64,000 bases of DNA, taken from positions 1-64,000 of the forward strand of contig JADJSH010000004.1 of assembly GCA_016711805.1 (NCBI GenBank), in the 5' to 3' direction. Shown one piece after another: positions 42,820-54,036 of the stretch. This stretch comes from Bacteroidota bacterium (GTDB lineage Bacteria > Bacteroidota > Bacteroidia > B-17B0 > Aurantibacillaceae). The translations under genes were made by a program, and so were the position numbers. A model generated the notes under the pieces. That model was not told the DNA's origin. It saw nothing but the letters and a program-made list of their open reading frames with translations, and did no database searches. How positions within the stretch are numbered: the stretch's first letter is position 1; each line of letters opens with the position of its first letter.

Positions 42820-45800
42820 TTATCTAAATAAATTTACCGTACCATGCTTTTCAATTTCTTGCCCATCAAAACCTGTAGCTTTAACAAAGAAGAAATAGGT
42901 TCCTTCAGGAACTTTTGAACTATTTGGTGCTAAACCATCCCAGGATGCTTTTGCTCCAGTAAATTCATATAATTTTGACCCCCAACGATTAAAAATTTGT
43001 AATGAAATTTCTTTCACACCAGTTGATTTGATAGTGAATACATCATTTGCTCCATCATTGTTAGGTGTAAAAACATTTGGAATTTCAAGAGATAAACCAT
43101 CTTCAACTACAATCACAACAGTTGCAGTAGCAGTACATGATCCAGAAATTGTGGTTAAAGTTACTGTGTAAGTTCCTGTTGTAAATGTATTGTTTGGGTT
43201 TTGAGATGAAGATGTGTTGACACCATCGCCAAAGTTCCAAGAATAATTTGGATTCCCTGCACCTGCACCTGTAAAGGCAACGTCTAAAGGAGATATGCCG
43301 GATGTTGGATTGGCTGTTATTGAAGCAGTTGCTATTGCTTGAGTAATGGTTACTACATCAGTACTAACACAGCCTGTTAAATTATCAGTTACTGTTAATG
43401 TATAGTCACCTACCTCGGTAGCAATAGGATTAGCAGTAGTTTCAGTTCCGGCAACGATGCTTGTTGCTGATGGACCAGCCCATGAGAAACTAGTATTTGA
43501 AGTTGTTGTTACTCCATTTAATGTTACAGTTGAACTACCACAAGCAATATTTGCACTTGTGCCTGCATCCACACCTTGTGGTGTTGCTGTGCTTCCAATT
43601 ACAGTTATTACAGTAGAAGTTGAACATCCACTATTAGCATCTATAACACTTAAAGTATAATCGCCTGAAGCATTGGCTGCAAATGTTTGTGTCGTAATAC
43701 TTCCTGGCATCCAAGTATATGTTGGTGAAGTAGCACTTGAAACACCTTCTAATACAACAGATGAATTACCAGCACCACAATTAATAATTGTGTTTGTAGA
43801 TATTGTGTTAATTGTAGCTGAAATAACAGCGTTATCAACGTTTACAGTGTAAACATTAGCAGTATTTGTTAACGAAGATACGCAGCCAGTTAATGTATTT
43901 GTAACAACTAACGTATAGACACCTGCGCTTGTGAATGTTGCATCATTTATTGAAGTTGATATGACTCCACTAGGTGACCAAGTGTAAGTTAAATTTGCAG
44001 TTGGTGTTACAACTGGATTAATTGTTACCAATGTATTTGTACAAGTAATTGTTCCGTTATTACCAGTTGCTGATAAAGTCATCGATGGAATAGTGTTATC
44101 TAAAGTAACATCAACTACATTATTTGTAATGCTAGTAGCACAACCGCTTATTGTATTTGTTACAACAACGCTATACGAACCAGCTGCATTAAATACAGGA
44201 TTAGCTGATGTCTCTGTTCCAGCAACGATGCCAGTAGTCGGCGTCCAATTATAAGTTACAGGTGATGCAGTAGTTGTAACAGCAACGCTTGGAGTTGGGT
44301 TAGAACATGTTATAGAAACTGAGTTAGAAGATAATGTGACGTTAGGAATTCCTGCATCGGCTATAACTTCAACAGTTGCAGGTGTGGTAGCGGATGTACT
44401 ACAACCATTAACTGTGTTTGTAACAATAACAGAGTAAATACCCGCAGCTGATGCTATTAATGGATTTCCTGTAACAGTTGATGTAGAAGGTGTTGTCCAA
44501 GTATAAACAGCGTTAGGATCAGCGCTTGAGCTTCCAGATAAAGTAGCATTAGGTGCGGCACAGGTTGTAGTTACCGAATTTGCAGTTCCTAAAGTAAACG
44601 AAGGAATTGCATTATCTGCTATGACAGTAAATGAATTGGCAGTGTTAGTTAATGAGGTGATACATCCAGTTAGGGTGTTTGTAACTGCTAACGTATAGAT
44701 ACCTGCTGCTGTAAATGTTGCGCTAGATAAAGAGCTAGAAGTGACACCACTAGGCGACCATGTATATGTTAAATTTGCGCTTGGCGTTACAGTTGGTGTA
44801 ATTGTTACAAGCGTATTTGTACAAGTAATTGTTCCGTTATTTGCTCCAGATGATAAAGTAATTGTTGGAGTAGTATTATCTAAAACAACATTTACAACAT
44901 TTGACGCAATACCAGTTGCGCAACCACTCACTGTATTTGTTACAACAACACTATAAGAACCTGCCGCATTAAATATTGGGCTTGCAGTGGTTTCTGTACC
45001 AGCAACAATCCCAGACGTTGGAGTCCAGTTATAACTTACTGGCGATGCAGTGGTTGATACTGCAACACTTGGGGTTGGATTTGAACACGTTATTGAAAGA
45101 GAGTTTACTGATAATGTAACAACAGGTATTCCAGCATCAGCAACAACCTGAACGGTGTTTTGAGATATAGATGAACTACTACATCCATTAACCGTATTTG
45201 TAACAGCTACAGTATAAATACCTGGGTTTGATACACTAATTGGATTTCCAGTAACTGTTGATGAAGATGGAGTTGTCCATGTATAAACTGAATTAGGATC
45301 CGCATTACTTGTTCCCGATAAATTTACACTAGGTACAGCACATGTTGCTGTAACAGATGGAGCAGTACCAAGTACAAATGTTGGAGGTGTATTATTAGCG
45401 ATTACTGTAAACGAATTTGCAGTATTTGTTAAAGAAGTAACGCAACCAGTTAATGTATTTGTAACAGCTAAAGTGTAGATTCCTGAAGTGGTAAATGTAG
45501 CACTAGTTAAAGTACTAGAGTTAACTCCGCTAGGCAACCAAGTATAAGTTAAATTAGCGTTTGGAGTTACCGTTGGAGAAATCGTTACAAATGTATTGGT
45601 ACATGTAATGGTACCATTATTTACACCAGAAGTTAAAGAGATTGCTGGAATGGTATTATTTAAAGTTACTGTAACAACATTTGATGAAGCGTTACTTGCA
45701 CAACCACTCGTTGTATTTGTAACTACTACACTATACGATCCTGCAGCTGTAAAGCTAGGGTTTGCAGTAGTTTGTGTTCCTGGAACAATACCTGTTGTTG

Positions 45801-48800
45801 GACTCCAGTTATAACTTACAGGGCTAGCTGTAGTTGATGCAACTGTTGTAACTGTTGGATTTGTACAAGTTATAGATAAAGCATTAGTTGATAATGTTGC
45901 CGTTGGTATTGCAGTGCTTGATGTTACAGCAACTGTATTTTGAGTTAAAGAAGAACTACATCCTGAAACCGTATTCGTAACCACAACTGTAAATATACCA
46001 CTACCACTAGCTACTGGATTAGAAATAGTACTATTGCTTAAAGAACCACTTGCTGGGGCTGTCCAGCTATAGGTAACACCAGTTGATGGAGTTGAAGAAG
46101 CTGCAATGGTTACCGTTGGATTTAAACAGGTAGTTGTGACTGATGGAGCTGCAATATTAACTACTGGTAAAACTGTATTTGATGCTACTGAAACAGTTGC
46201 ATTACCAACACAACCATTAATTGTATTAGTTATAGCAACCGAATAGGTACCTCCATTAGTTATCGTTGGATTTTGAGAATTACCGTTTACTAAAGCTGAA
46301 GAACCTGTCCAAGTATATGTATATGCTCCTGAAGGACTAGCATTTAATGTTAAACTCGGAGTTGTACAAGTAATTGTTGATGCAGGGGTAATAGATGCTG
46401 GAACAGCAGTTGTATTTGATGGAACCGTTATACTCAGTACAATAGAACAGTTATTTCCAGGGCTATTGGTTAATGTAACGTTGTATACGCCCGCTAGTGT
46501 AGCATTTGCAGTTGCATTAGTGGTCGCTCCCGAAATCCCTGGTGTTGTCCATTGATATGTAAATGGTCCAGCTGATGAAGGAGTAATGCCAATTGCAACA
46601 ACCGAATTAGTACAAGTAATGGAGTTAGTAACAGCATTTGCAGTTGCAGATGGAGAACCAATTGATGAAATAACTTGAACGGTCGAGGTAATGAAACATC
46701 CTGTTGCTGGGTTTATTGCTTGTAATGTGTATGTGTTTGCCGAACCAGTGGTTGTTGTAAATGATGTTGGAGAAGTAACACCCCCTAACCAGTTAGCAGT
46801 TGCAGTACCAGGCGTTGCAGATCCTGTTAAAGTAACAGTTGCTACACCGCATATTAATGTTTGTGTTGGACCTGCATTTACTGAAGTAGGAGTTGTTGTA
46901 TTTTGAATAGCCGCAACAGTTGTAGAGTAAGTACATCCAGCCGGACTTAAAATAGTTAAAGTATATGTTCCTAAACCTTGACCAACAGCACTTTGTAGAT
47001 TAGGAGAACCAGTTATACTACTTCCGCCTGGCGCGGTCCAAGTATAGCTCATTCCAGCTAATGTTGAATTAAGACTCACGGTATTAGTTACACAGGTTAT
47101 AGAACCTGTTGTTGATGCTGTTGATGATGGAATCGCATTAACTGTAATTGTAGTTGTTATCGTATTTGTACTAGGGCAAGCTGACGCACTAGTTCCAATA
47201 ATTGAATAAGTTGTCGTTCCAGTAGGGCTCACATTAAAGCTTGTTCCAGTAGCTCCAGTATTTATTAAAGTATAACTTGTGGCTCCAGTTGGAGTAATTG
47301 TAGTATTATTACCATTACAAATAGAAGGACTTGAAACACTTGCAATAGCTACAGTTGGAGTAGCATTTACCGAAATTGTTGTTGTAATTGTATTAGTACT
47401 AGGACAACTAGAAGCACTTGCTCCTACAATAGAATAAGTTGTAGTCCCAGTTGGGCTCACGTTAAAGCTAGTTCCAGTAGCGCCTGTATTTAATAATGTA
47501 TAAGTAGAAGCACCGCTAGGTGTAATTAAACTACTATTTCCTGAACAAATTACTGGACTAGACACTGAAGAAATTGCTACAGTAGGAGTTGCATTTACAG
47601 TGATACTTGTGGTAATCGTATTTGTGCTAGGGCAATTCGCAATACTTGATCCTATAACTGAATAGGTTGTTGTTGACGTTGGATTTACATTGAATGATGT
47701 TCCAACGATTGCACCAGGATATAATGTGTAAGTAGAAGCTCCACTTGGTGTAATTAAACTGCTGTTTCCAGAACAGATAACAGGATTTGAAACACTTGAT
47801 ATAGCAACAGTAGGAGAAGTGTTTACAGTGATCGTTGTAGTAATCGTATTTGTACTAGGACAACTAGATGCACTTAAACCAACAATAGAATAGGTTGTTG
47901 TTCCAGTTGGGCTAACGTTAAAACTAGTTCCAGTTGCACCAGTATTTAATAAAGTATAAGTAGAAGCTCCACTAGGTGTAATTAAACTACTGTTTCCAGA
48001 GCAAATTATAGGACTTGAAACGCTAGAAATAGCAACAGTTGGCGAAGCATTTACCGAAATTGTTGTTGTAATTGTATTAGTACTAGGACAACTCGATGCA
48101 CTAGCTCCTATTATAGAATAAGTTGTTGTTCCAGTAGGACTAACATTAAAGCTTGTTCCCGTAGCTCCCGTATTTAATAACGTATAAGTTGAAGCGCCAC
48201 TAGGTGTAATTAAACTGCTGTTTCCAGAGCAAATAACAGGACTTGAAACACTGGATATAGCAACTGTTGGCGAAGTGTTTACCGTGATAGTTGTTGTAAT
48301 TGTATTTGTACTAGGGCAACCCGAAGCACTTACTCCTCTTATCGAATAAGTGGTGGTACTTGTTGGGTTAACAGTAAAGCTAGTGCCTGTAGCGCCTGTG
48401 TTTATTAATGTGTAGGAAGTAGCACCACTCGGTGTGATTGTTGAGATATTACCTGAACAAATAATCGGACTAGAAACACTGGAAATAGCAACGGTAGGGG
48501 TTGTATTTACTGAAACACTTTGTACAGCAGTATTTGTACAACCAGCTGCACTTGTTCCTGAAAGCGTATAACTAGTTGTTGTTGTTGGACTAAATGCACT
48601 TCCGTTTGTAACGCCGCCTGTCCAAGTATATGTAGAGGCGCCGCTTCCGGTTAAAGATACTGTATTGCCAGAACACACTAATGTGTTAGTAGCTGTTACA
48701 GTTAGTGTTGGTTTAGGGTCAACGTTAACTAAGATTGTTCTTGTGGCCGCACACCCTGAGGCGTCTGTAGCTGTTATCGTATAAATGGTTGTAACTGTTG

Positions 48801-50562
48801 GGCTTGCAGTCACTGCTGTGCCTGTTGAGGCACTTAATGAGCCACTTGGTGCCCAAGTGTAGTTATTTTGATTGACAAATGTTATACTCCAATCTAAAAT
48901 AAATCCACTCAATCCATTTCCTGTGTCATCGCGCACAAAAAGTTGCCATACTCCATTCATATTACAACCACTCAATCCGCTAAAGGCTTGTTCTGGTGTA
49001 AATGTCCCCGTAAATGGAGAAGCACCTGCTGTAATAGCGGTTCCTGTTGTAGAAAAAGTTGTATTTGTATAATCGAAATTCGTACCTCCATTATCATCAG
49101 ATAAGGTAATTGTTGTGCCGCCTGGACACACCAAGAAAATATCCATATCTTGATTGATGTCCGAATAAATATTTAAGTTAACAGAAATTAAATTCGTTCC
49201 TACTGTTCCTGGAAGGCCAGTAACATTTATTGGAGAAGAAACTCCTGTTGCACTTCCGTCGGGAATAGCGAAATTAGCGAAATTAGAAAAAGTTGCATTT
49301 GCTGAAGCAGGGGTTCCAGTAACACTTAATGTTGTACTATTACCTGCGCAAATTGTAGCACTAGAGGCTGCAGGTGTTATTGAAGGAGTGTTTACAGTAA
49401 TGACTTTAGAAAAAGTATAAGTTGGACAAGATCCTCCTGGTGAAAATGAATATGTGATGGTATGAGTTCCAGTTCCTGCAAGAGATGGAAAAAATGTGCC
49501 GTATCCAAAATTTGTACTAGTAACGCAAGATCCGCAGGAAGCTGTAAATGTTGCTACACCCGTTATGGCACCTGGCGGAAGAGTAACAGTTTGACAACTA
49601 CCGTCATCAACCCAAGTTCCAAAAGCAATAGTTGCACCGCTGGCTAAATCCATAATCGAATACCCCATATTTGGTTCAGCGGTATTTGTTTCACAAAATT
49701 CAATAGTTGTTGTTGCTGTTGGTGAGGAGTAATATAATTGAATATCGTTGTTGGTATTAGTTGCTAAAGGACCAGCGGTACATGTTGGGCCAAAGCAAGC
49801 AAGGAAAGTTCCATTTTCATACCAATTTAATTGATTTGTATTGTTGAAATTTGTTGTGAAGTTTAACATGATTCCCGGAACAATAGGACTTCCAAAAACA
49901 GAATTATTTGACGCCATTAAGGTAATTGGTGCCGCACCACATGACACTGATGAAGGCAGATTAGCTCCAGAACTAGTAGTAAAACCATCTCCTGAAATAA
50001 CATTAGGGCAGGTAATTGAGCAGTCGGAAGAAGGGCCTCCTGTTTGAGTAAAAGTAATGAAACCAGCTGTACCTGTAAAGTTCGTAATCATGATGATAAA
50101 ATACTGTCCAGCGGCTGTTGGATTCAAAGTCATTGTTTCTGTTGCAGCAGGACTGTAACTACAATCTTCAGTATTTCCGGCGCAATTATGATCACCTAAA
50201 CAACCTCCAGTTAAATTTGAACAAGCCGTTGGAAATGCTGCCGTAGAATAAGGGCCATAGGCAATAAAATCCACGTCAATATTTGGTGGCCCGCCTGGAC
50301 TTGTTGATTGCGTGAGACTAAACGTCATTGCTCCTGCTGCGGATGATTTGATATAAAACCAAGACGGACGAGGTTGAGAACCTAAACAGCCATAGTTTGG
50401 TCCAATTTGACCAACAGCAGTTCCTGTTACGTTTTGATACGTGAAAGGTGTTCCGACAGCAGTACAAAATGGAGTGGCTGAGGAACATAATGTTCCTTGA
50501 GAAAATACTCTTGTCGTTAAGAAAATCAATAAGACAATTGAAAGTAATTTTTTTGAATTCAT
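42820..50562 (-). CDS. Giant Ig/PKD-like repeat surface protein with T9SS type B domain
   Basis: A 2580-residue secreted protein. Signal peptide (~1-21, ending RVFSQ); N-terminal beta domain (~25-180, PSWFYIKSS); a proprotein-convertase P-like domain (~417-564, DMDIFLVCPGG, GVWQLFVRDDTG); seven ~75-residue repeats (~620-1140) carrying ICSGNSS and SCPSTNTITTTI; then Ig-like repeats with SITCSNPTPSVAV and GSYSVVVTNT; a PKD domain (~2410-2487, PNYSWNFGDG); and a gliding-motility-type C-terminal domain (VFTPNNDGANDVF, FNRWGSKLYEF). Such proteins act as surface adhesins or motility-associated filaments. The last ~150 residues are nearly identical to the neighbour ending at 51187. Thr/Ser-rich throughout. 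Confidence 0.92.
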   Translation of the reverse strand: MNSKKLLSIVLLIFLTTRVFSQGTLCSSATPFCTAVGTPFTYQNVTGTAVGQIGPNYGCLGSQPRPSWFYIKSSAAGAMTFSLTQSTSPGGPPNIDVDFIAYGPYSTAAFPTACSNLTGGCLGDHNCAGNTEDCSYSPAATETMTLNPTAAGQYFIIMITNFTGTAGFITFTQTGGPSSDCSITCPNVISGDGFTTSSGANLPSSVSCGAAPITLMASNNSVFGSPIVPGIMLNFTTNFNNTNQLNWYENGTFLACFGPTCTAGPLATNTNNDIQLYYSSPTATTTIEFCETNTAEPNMGYSIMDLASGATIAFGTWVDDGSCQTVTLPPGAITGVATFTASCGSCVTSTNFGYGTFFPSLAGTGTHTITYSFSPGGSCPTYTFSKVITVNTPSITPAASSATICAGNSTTLSVTGTPASANATFSNFANFAIPDGSATGVSSPINVTGLPGTVGTNLISVNLNIYSDINQDMDIFLVCPGGTTITLSDDNGGTNFDYTNTTFSTTGTAITAGASPFTGTFTPEQAFSGLSGCNMNGVWQLFVRDDTGNGLSGFILDWSITFVNQNNYTWAPSGSLSASTGTAVTASPTVTTIYTITATDASGCAATRTILVNVDPKPTLTVTATNTLVCSGNTVSLTGSGASTYTWTGGVTNGSAFSPTTTTSYTLSGTSAAGCTNTAVQSVSVNTTPTVAISSVSSPIICSGNISTITPSGATSYTLINTGATGTSFTVNPTSTTTYSIRGVSASGCPSTNTITTTITVNTSPTVAISSVSSPVICSGNSSLITPSGASTYTLLNTGATGTSFNVSPTGTTTYSIIGASASSCPSTNTITTTISVNASPTVAISSVSSPIICSGNSSLITPSGASTYTLLNTGATGTSFNVSPTGTTTYSIVGLSASSCPSTNTITTTITVNTSPTVAISSVSNPVICSGNSSLITPSGASTYTLYPGAIVGTSFNVNPTSTTTYSVIGSSIANCPSTNTITTSITVNATPTVAISSVSSPVICSGNSSLITPSGASTYTLLNTGATGTSFNVSPTGTTTYSIVGASASSCPSTNTITTTISVNATPTVAIASVSSPSICNGNNTTITPTGATSYTLINTGATGTSFNVSPTGTTTYSIIGTSASACPSTNTITTTITVNAIPSSTASTTGSITCVTNTVSLNSTLAGMSYTWTAPGGSSITGSPNLQSAVGQGLGTYTLTILSPAGCTYSTTVAAIQNTTTPTSVNAGPTQTLICGVATVTLTGSATPGTATANWLGGVTSPTSFTTTTGSANTYTLQAINPATGCFITSTVQVISSIGSPSATANAVTNSITCTNSVVAIGITPSSAGPFTYQWTTPGISGATTNATANATLAGVYNVTLTNSPGNNCSIVLSITVPSNTTAVPASITPASTITCTTPSLTLNASPSGAYTYTWTGSSALVNGNSQNPTITNGGTYSVAITNTINGCVGNATVSVASNTVLPVVNIAAPSVTTTCLNPTVTIAASSTPSTGVTYSWTAPASGSLSNSTISNPVASGSGIFTVVVTNTVSGCSSSLTQNTVAVTSSTAIPTATLSTNALSITCTNPTVTTVASTTASPVSYNWSPTTGIVPGTQTTANPSFTAAGSYSVVVTNTTSGCASNASSNVVTVTLNNTIPAISLTSGVNNGTITCTNTFVTISPTVTPNANLTYTWLPSGVNSSTLTSATFTTSGIYTLAVTNTLTGCVTSLTNTANSFTVIANNTPPTFVLGTAPSVTATCAVPSVNLSGTSNADPNSVYTWTTPSSSTVTGNPISVSNPGIYTVAVTNTVNGCSSSSISQNTVQVVADAGIPVVTLSVNSLSITCSNPTPSVAVSTTASPVSYNWTPTSGIVAGTETTASPIFNAAGSYSVVVTNTVSGCATGIASNVVNVVLDNTTPTITLSSGANNGTITCTNTLVTITPTVTPSANLTYTWSPSGVTSSSLSSATFTAAGIYTLAVTNTLTGCITSLTNTANSFTVIADNAIPSFTLGTANSVTTTCAAPNATLSGSSSADPNAVYTWTTPSTSTVTGNPLIASAAGIYSVIVTNTVNGCSTSATTPATVEVIADAGIPNVTLSSNSVSITCSNPTPSVAVTTTASPVTYNWTPTTGIVAGTETSANPVFNAAGSYSVVVTNTISGCATSITNNVVDVTLDNTIPSMTLSATGNNGTITCTNTLVTINPVVTPTANLTYTWSPSGVISTSINDATFTSAGVYTLVVTNTLTGCVSSLTNTANVYTVNVDNAVISATINTISTNTIINCGAGNSSVVLEGVSSATSPTYTWMPGSITTQTFAANASGDYTLSVIDANSGCSTSTVITVIGSTATPQGVDAGTSANIACGSSTVTLNGVTTTSNTSFSWAGPSATSIVAGTETTANPIATEVGDYTLTVTDNLTGCVSTDVVTITQAIATASITANPTSGISPLDVAFTGAGAGNPNYSWNFGDGVNTSSSQNPNNTFTTGTYTVTLTTISGSCTATATVVIVVEDGLSLEIPNVFTPNNDGANDVFTIKSTGVKEISLQIFNRWGSKLYEFTGAKASWDGLAPNSSKVPEGTYFFFVKATGFDGQEIEKHGTVNLFR

Positions 50563-50639
50563 GATGTATTGTTAAGTATAGTTTATGAAATTTTTTTATT
50601 AGGATTCATTTTAGCTTCTAATGAGTCAAGACCTTTTGC

Positions 50640-51041
50640 TTAATGTGTTTGCGTCAGTTTTTGTTTTACAGATGGAATAAGTATATCCAAATGTTTTTTG
50701 TAATAATCGCTAATAATTTCGTTGTAGTGACGAACACCCATCCACTTTTCGTATTTAGGAAAGTCTAGAGGCAATTCTTTTAATGTTATTTGGGACAGAA
50801 ATTCCTCTGTTCTCCCTTGGTAAGCGTCATTTTCATCTAATTGAAAACTTTTGCCATTTGTATCAACTCTTTTTTGAACATTAGAATTGTTGTTGTCAGC
50901 ATTAGAGACTCTTGTTTTTGTTGTACCTCGAGATTTTTCTCCACCACGGTTAGAATTACTTTCTTGAGAAAATAAACATTGACTTGTACTAAAAAATGCA
51001 ATTGTAAGAAGTAATGTCGCTAATGATTTAATTTTTTTCAT
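50640..51041 (-). CDS. Small exported protein of unknown function
   Basis: A 133-residue protein with a signal peptide (~1-25, ending CLFSQ), a disordered Asn/Ser/Arg-rich stretch (~26-65), and a compact helical end with LKELPLDFPKYEKWMGVRHY and YKKHLDILIPSVKQKL. I do not recognise a family. It lies between two giant surface-protein genes on the same strand and could be an accessory to them, but only position supports that. Confidence 0.7.
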   Translation of the reverse strand: MKKIKSLATLLLTIAFFSTSQCLFSQESNSNRGGEKSRGTTKTRVSNADNNNSNVQKRVDTNGKSFQLDENDAYQGRTEEFLSQITLKELPLDFPKYEKWMGVRHYNEIISDYYKKHLDILIPSVKQKLTQTH

Positions 51042-51133
51042 GTCTGATAAAATATATTTATTTAGCGATAAAAGTAGTCATTTTTACGTTTAGTTTTTTT
51101 TAAGACTGAAAATTATTTGTTAAAATCGGGCAT

Positions 51134-51166
51134 AAAAAAAGCCTTCTTTTTAAAAGAAGGCTTTTT
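51134..51166 (-). terminator. Intrinsic terminator of the second repeat protein gene
   Basis: GCCTTCTTTT and AAAAGAAGGC form a perfect 10-bp stem around a single central base, flanked by A-run and T-run, 21 bp past the stop at 51187. Confidence 0.85.
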
Positions 51167-51186
51167 ATTTGATTAAATTAAGAGGA

Positions 51187-54036
51187 TTATCTAAATAAAT
51201 TTACACTACCATGTTTTTCTATTTCCTGACCATCAAAACCAGTTGCTTTTACAAAGAAAAAGTAGGTTCCTTCTGGTACTTCTGCACCACTAGGAGTTAA
51301 TCCATCCCATGATGCTTTAGGGCCTGCAAATTCATATAGTTTTTGTCCCCAACGGTTAAATATCTGCAAAGATATCTCTTTCACACCAGTTGATTTAATA
51401 TAGAAAATTTCATTCGATCCGTCACCATTTGGTGTAAATACGTTTGGAATTTCTAGAGTTAAACCATCTTCTACAACAATAACTACACTTGCCGTATCAA
51501 TACAAGGCCCTGATGTTACCGTTAAAATAACAGTATACGTACCAGTTGTAAATGTATGATTAGGATTTTGAGATGTAGAAGTATTAGAATCTCCAAAATT
51601 CCAGCTGTATGCCGTAGCGCCAATGCTGCCATCTGTAAAGCTAACATCCAGCGGCGAAATGCCAGTTGTTGGATTCGCTGTAAAAGATGCCACTACATTT
51701 GCTGCCGTTACATTTATAGTAGCAGTTGCCGCACATCCACTTGCCACGTCAGTTACAGTTAATGTGTATACACCAGCATCCATTACAATTGGATTTGAAG
51801 TTGTATTTCCTGAAACAATACTTCCAGAATTTGGTCCTGACCAATCATAGGTTACAACATTTGTAGAAGTTGTTGTTCCATTTAAAGCAACTGTTGGTGT
51901 TCCACAAGGAATAGATGTATTTGTTCCTGCATCCACATTTTGTGGAGGTGTTGAACTTCCGCTTACAGTGTAATCAGTAGTAACTGAGCATCCGCTTACA
52001 GCATCCACTACAACTAAAGTATAAATTCCAGCAGTAGTAACATCTAACGTTGATGTTGTTGCCGATCCAGGTAGCCAAGTATTTGTGAAATTTGATGAAC
52101 TACTAGTTGCATTTAATGTTACTGTTGAACTATTTCCTCCACATCCAATAGTGCTGTTTGTAGAAATAGCTGTTATCGTTGATGTTGGAGGGGTGTTGTT
52201 TAAATATACAGTAAAACTGTTTGCGGTGTTAGTTGATGAAGATACACAACCAGTTAATGTATTGGTTATCGCCAGCGTATAGATTCCTTGAGCAGTAAAT
52301 GTTGCATTAGATAAAGAACTTGAAGTAACACCACTAGGTGACCAAGTATAAGTTAAATTAGCTGTACTTGAAGTAACTGTTGGTGTTATAGTAACTTGTG
52401 GATCTGTACAAGTAATCGTTCCATTATTTGCAGCTGAAGATAAAGAAATAACAGGAGTAGCGTTATCTAATATTACATCAACTACATTTGCATTAATAGC
52501 TGTTGCGCAACTACTCAAGGTATTTGTAACAATAACACTATAAGAGCCAGCGGCAGTAAATACCGGATTGGCAGTAGTTTCAGTTCCAGGGACAATGCCA
52601 CTAGTTGGCGTCCAGTTATAACTTACCGGGTTCGCTGTAGTTGTAACCGCAACACTTGGTGTTGGATTTGTACATGTAATTGATAAAGAATTTGAAGCTA
52701 AAGTAACTACTGGAATTCCTGAATCTGCAATAACTTCAACAGTAGCTTGTGATAATGCACTACTTGTGCTGCAGCCGTTAACCGTATTTGTTACTACAAC
52801 AGTATAAATACCCGCTGCAGATACTGAGATTGGAGTGCCAGTTACTGTAGTTGCACTTGGAGTTGTCCAAGTGTAAACTGTATTTGGATCGGTAGAGCTT
52901 GTAGCCGATAATGTAGCATTTGGCGAAGCGCAAGTTGTAGTTACAGATGATGCTGAACCTAAAGTGAAAGTTGGAGAAACAGTATTTGAAGGCACATTTA
53001 CTGTAAAGCTACCCACACATCCGTTAATATTATCAGTCATAGTTACTACATAGTTTCCGCTAGCATTAACCGTTGGATTTTCTGTAGTGCCATTTGTAAT
53101 AGTACCAGGACCTGACCAACTATACGTATAATTTGTACCAGTTGGAGTTGCAGTTAAAGAAACTGTATTCGTTAAACAAGTTATAGAAGCTGAAGGAGCA
53201 ACGTTAGTAGGTACAGGAGTAGTGTTTACTGGCACCACTGCTGAATATACTGATTGGCAATTAGAAGATGTATTTGTAATAGTTACATTATATGTTCCTG
53301 ATAAATTTGCCGTTGTTACAGAACTTGTAGTACTGCCTGTTATTCCAGGCCCTGCCCATGAATAAGTCACAGGATCAGTTCCGCTATAGGTTACTCCAAT
53401 TGCTACAACACTATTAGTACACGTGATTGAGTTTGTAATTGCATTTACTGTTGCTTGTGGTACATTCGTAGAAGAGTTAACCGAAACAGTTGATGTATTT
53501 GTACATCCTGAAACATTATCAGTTGCAACTAATGTATAAGGTCCAGGAGCGCATGCCGTAGTTATATAGTTTGTTGCTGTACCGCAAACTCCACCTAGCC
53601 AATTTGCTGACGACCCAGCACTACCAGAACCTGTTAATGTTACAGATGATACACCGCAAACTAATGTTTGAGTTGTTCCGGCATTTACGGTTGGTACTGT
53701 TGTATTTTGAGATACAGTGGTGTTGGCTGTTGCTGTACATCCATTTGCTGCAGTAACGGTTACAACATAAGAACCAATTAAATTTACAACAGGATTTGCA
53801 GTAGTAGCTCCACTTAAAATACCTGGGCCACTCCAATTGTAAGTTCCACCGCTTGTTCCCGTTAAAGTAACAGAAGTTGTAGTACAAGTTAAAGATCCTG
53901 AATTTGATGCAGTAGGAGTAGGAGGAGTAATGTTTTGCGCAACCGAAGTGTTAGCTGTAGCCGTACACCCGTTAGCAGCAGTAACAGTTACAACATAAGG
54001 CCCTGTTCCGTTTACAATAGATTCTAGTTCCACCAA
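51187..54036 (-). CDS. C-terminal part of a second giant repeat protein (T9SS type B)
   Basis: A 949-residue open frame whose first residues (MVELES) are not a real start: it begins in mid-repeat (IVNGTGPYVV) and is best read as the continuation of the gene at 54071-56230. It holds Ig-like repeats (NWSGPGILSG, SITCTNPTPSVAV, GTITCTDPQVTI), a PKD domain (ATAYSWNFGDS) and the gliding-motility-type C-terminal domain (VFTPNGDGSNEIF, FNRWGQKLYEF, EIEKHGSVNLFR) that targets proteins for type IX secretion and surface attachment. The joint is a garbled repeat at ~54022-54110. Confidence 0.85.
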   Translation of the reverse strand: MVELESIVNGTGPYVVTVTAANGCTATANTSVAQNITPPTPTASNSGSLTCTTTSVTLTGTSGGTYNWSGPGILSGATTANPVVNLIGSYVVTVTAANGCTATANTTVSQNTTVPTVNAGTTQTLVCGVSSVTLTGSGSAGSSANWLGGVCGTATNYITTACAPGPYTLVATDNVSGCTNTSTVSVNSSTNVPQATVNAITNSITCTNSVVAIGVTYSGTDPVTYSWAGPGITGSTTSSVTTANLSGTYNVTITNTSSNCQSVYSAVVPVNTTPVPTNVAPSASITCLTNTVSLTATPTGTNYTYSWSGPGTITNGTTENPTVNASGNYVVTMTDNINGCVGSFTVNVPSNTVSPTFTLGSASSVTTTCASPNATLSATSSTDPNTVYTWTTPSATTVTGTPISVSAAGIYTVVVTNTVNGCSTSSALSQATVEVIADSGIPVVTLASNSLSITCTNPTPSVAVTTTANPVSYNWTPTSGIVPGTETTANPVFTAAGSYSVIVTNTLSSCATAINANVVDVILDNATPVISLSSAANNGTITCTDPQVTITPTVTSSTANLTYTWSPSGVTSSSLSNATFTAQGIYTLAITNTLTGCVSSSTNTANSFTVYLNNTPPTSTITAISTNSTIGCGGNSSTVTLNATSSSSNFTNTWLPGSATTSTLDVTTAGIYTLVVVDAVSGCSVTTDYTVSGSSTPPQNVDAGTNTSIPCGTPTVALNGTTTSTNVVTYDWSGPNSGSIVSGNTTSNPIVMDAGVYTLTVTDVASGCAATATINVTAANVVASFTANPTTGISPLDVSFTDGSIGATAYSWNFGDSNTSTSQNPNHTFTTGTYTVILTVTSGPCIDTASVVIVVEDGLTLEIPNVFTPNGDGSNEIFYIKSTGVKEISLQIFNRWGQKLYEFAGPKASWDGLTPSGAEVPEGTYFFFVKATGFDGQEIEKHGSVNLFR

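Noticed and set aside
46900..48720. Regularly spaced near-identical repeats that might suggest a CRISPR array
   Set aside because: The unit is ~225 bp, stays in one open reading frame and encodes Ig-like protein repeats; there are no short palindromic repeats with unique spacers.
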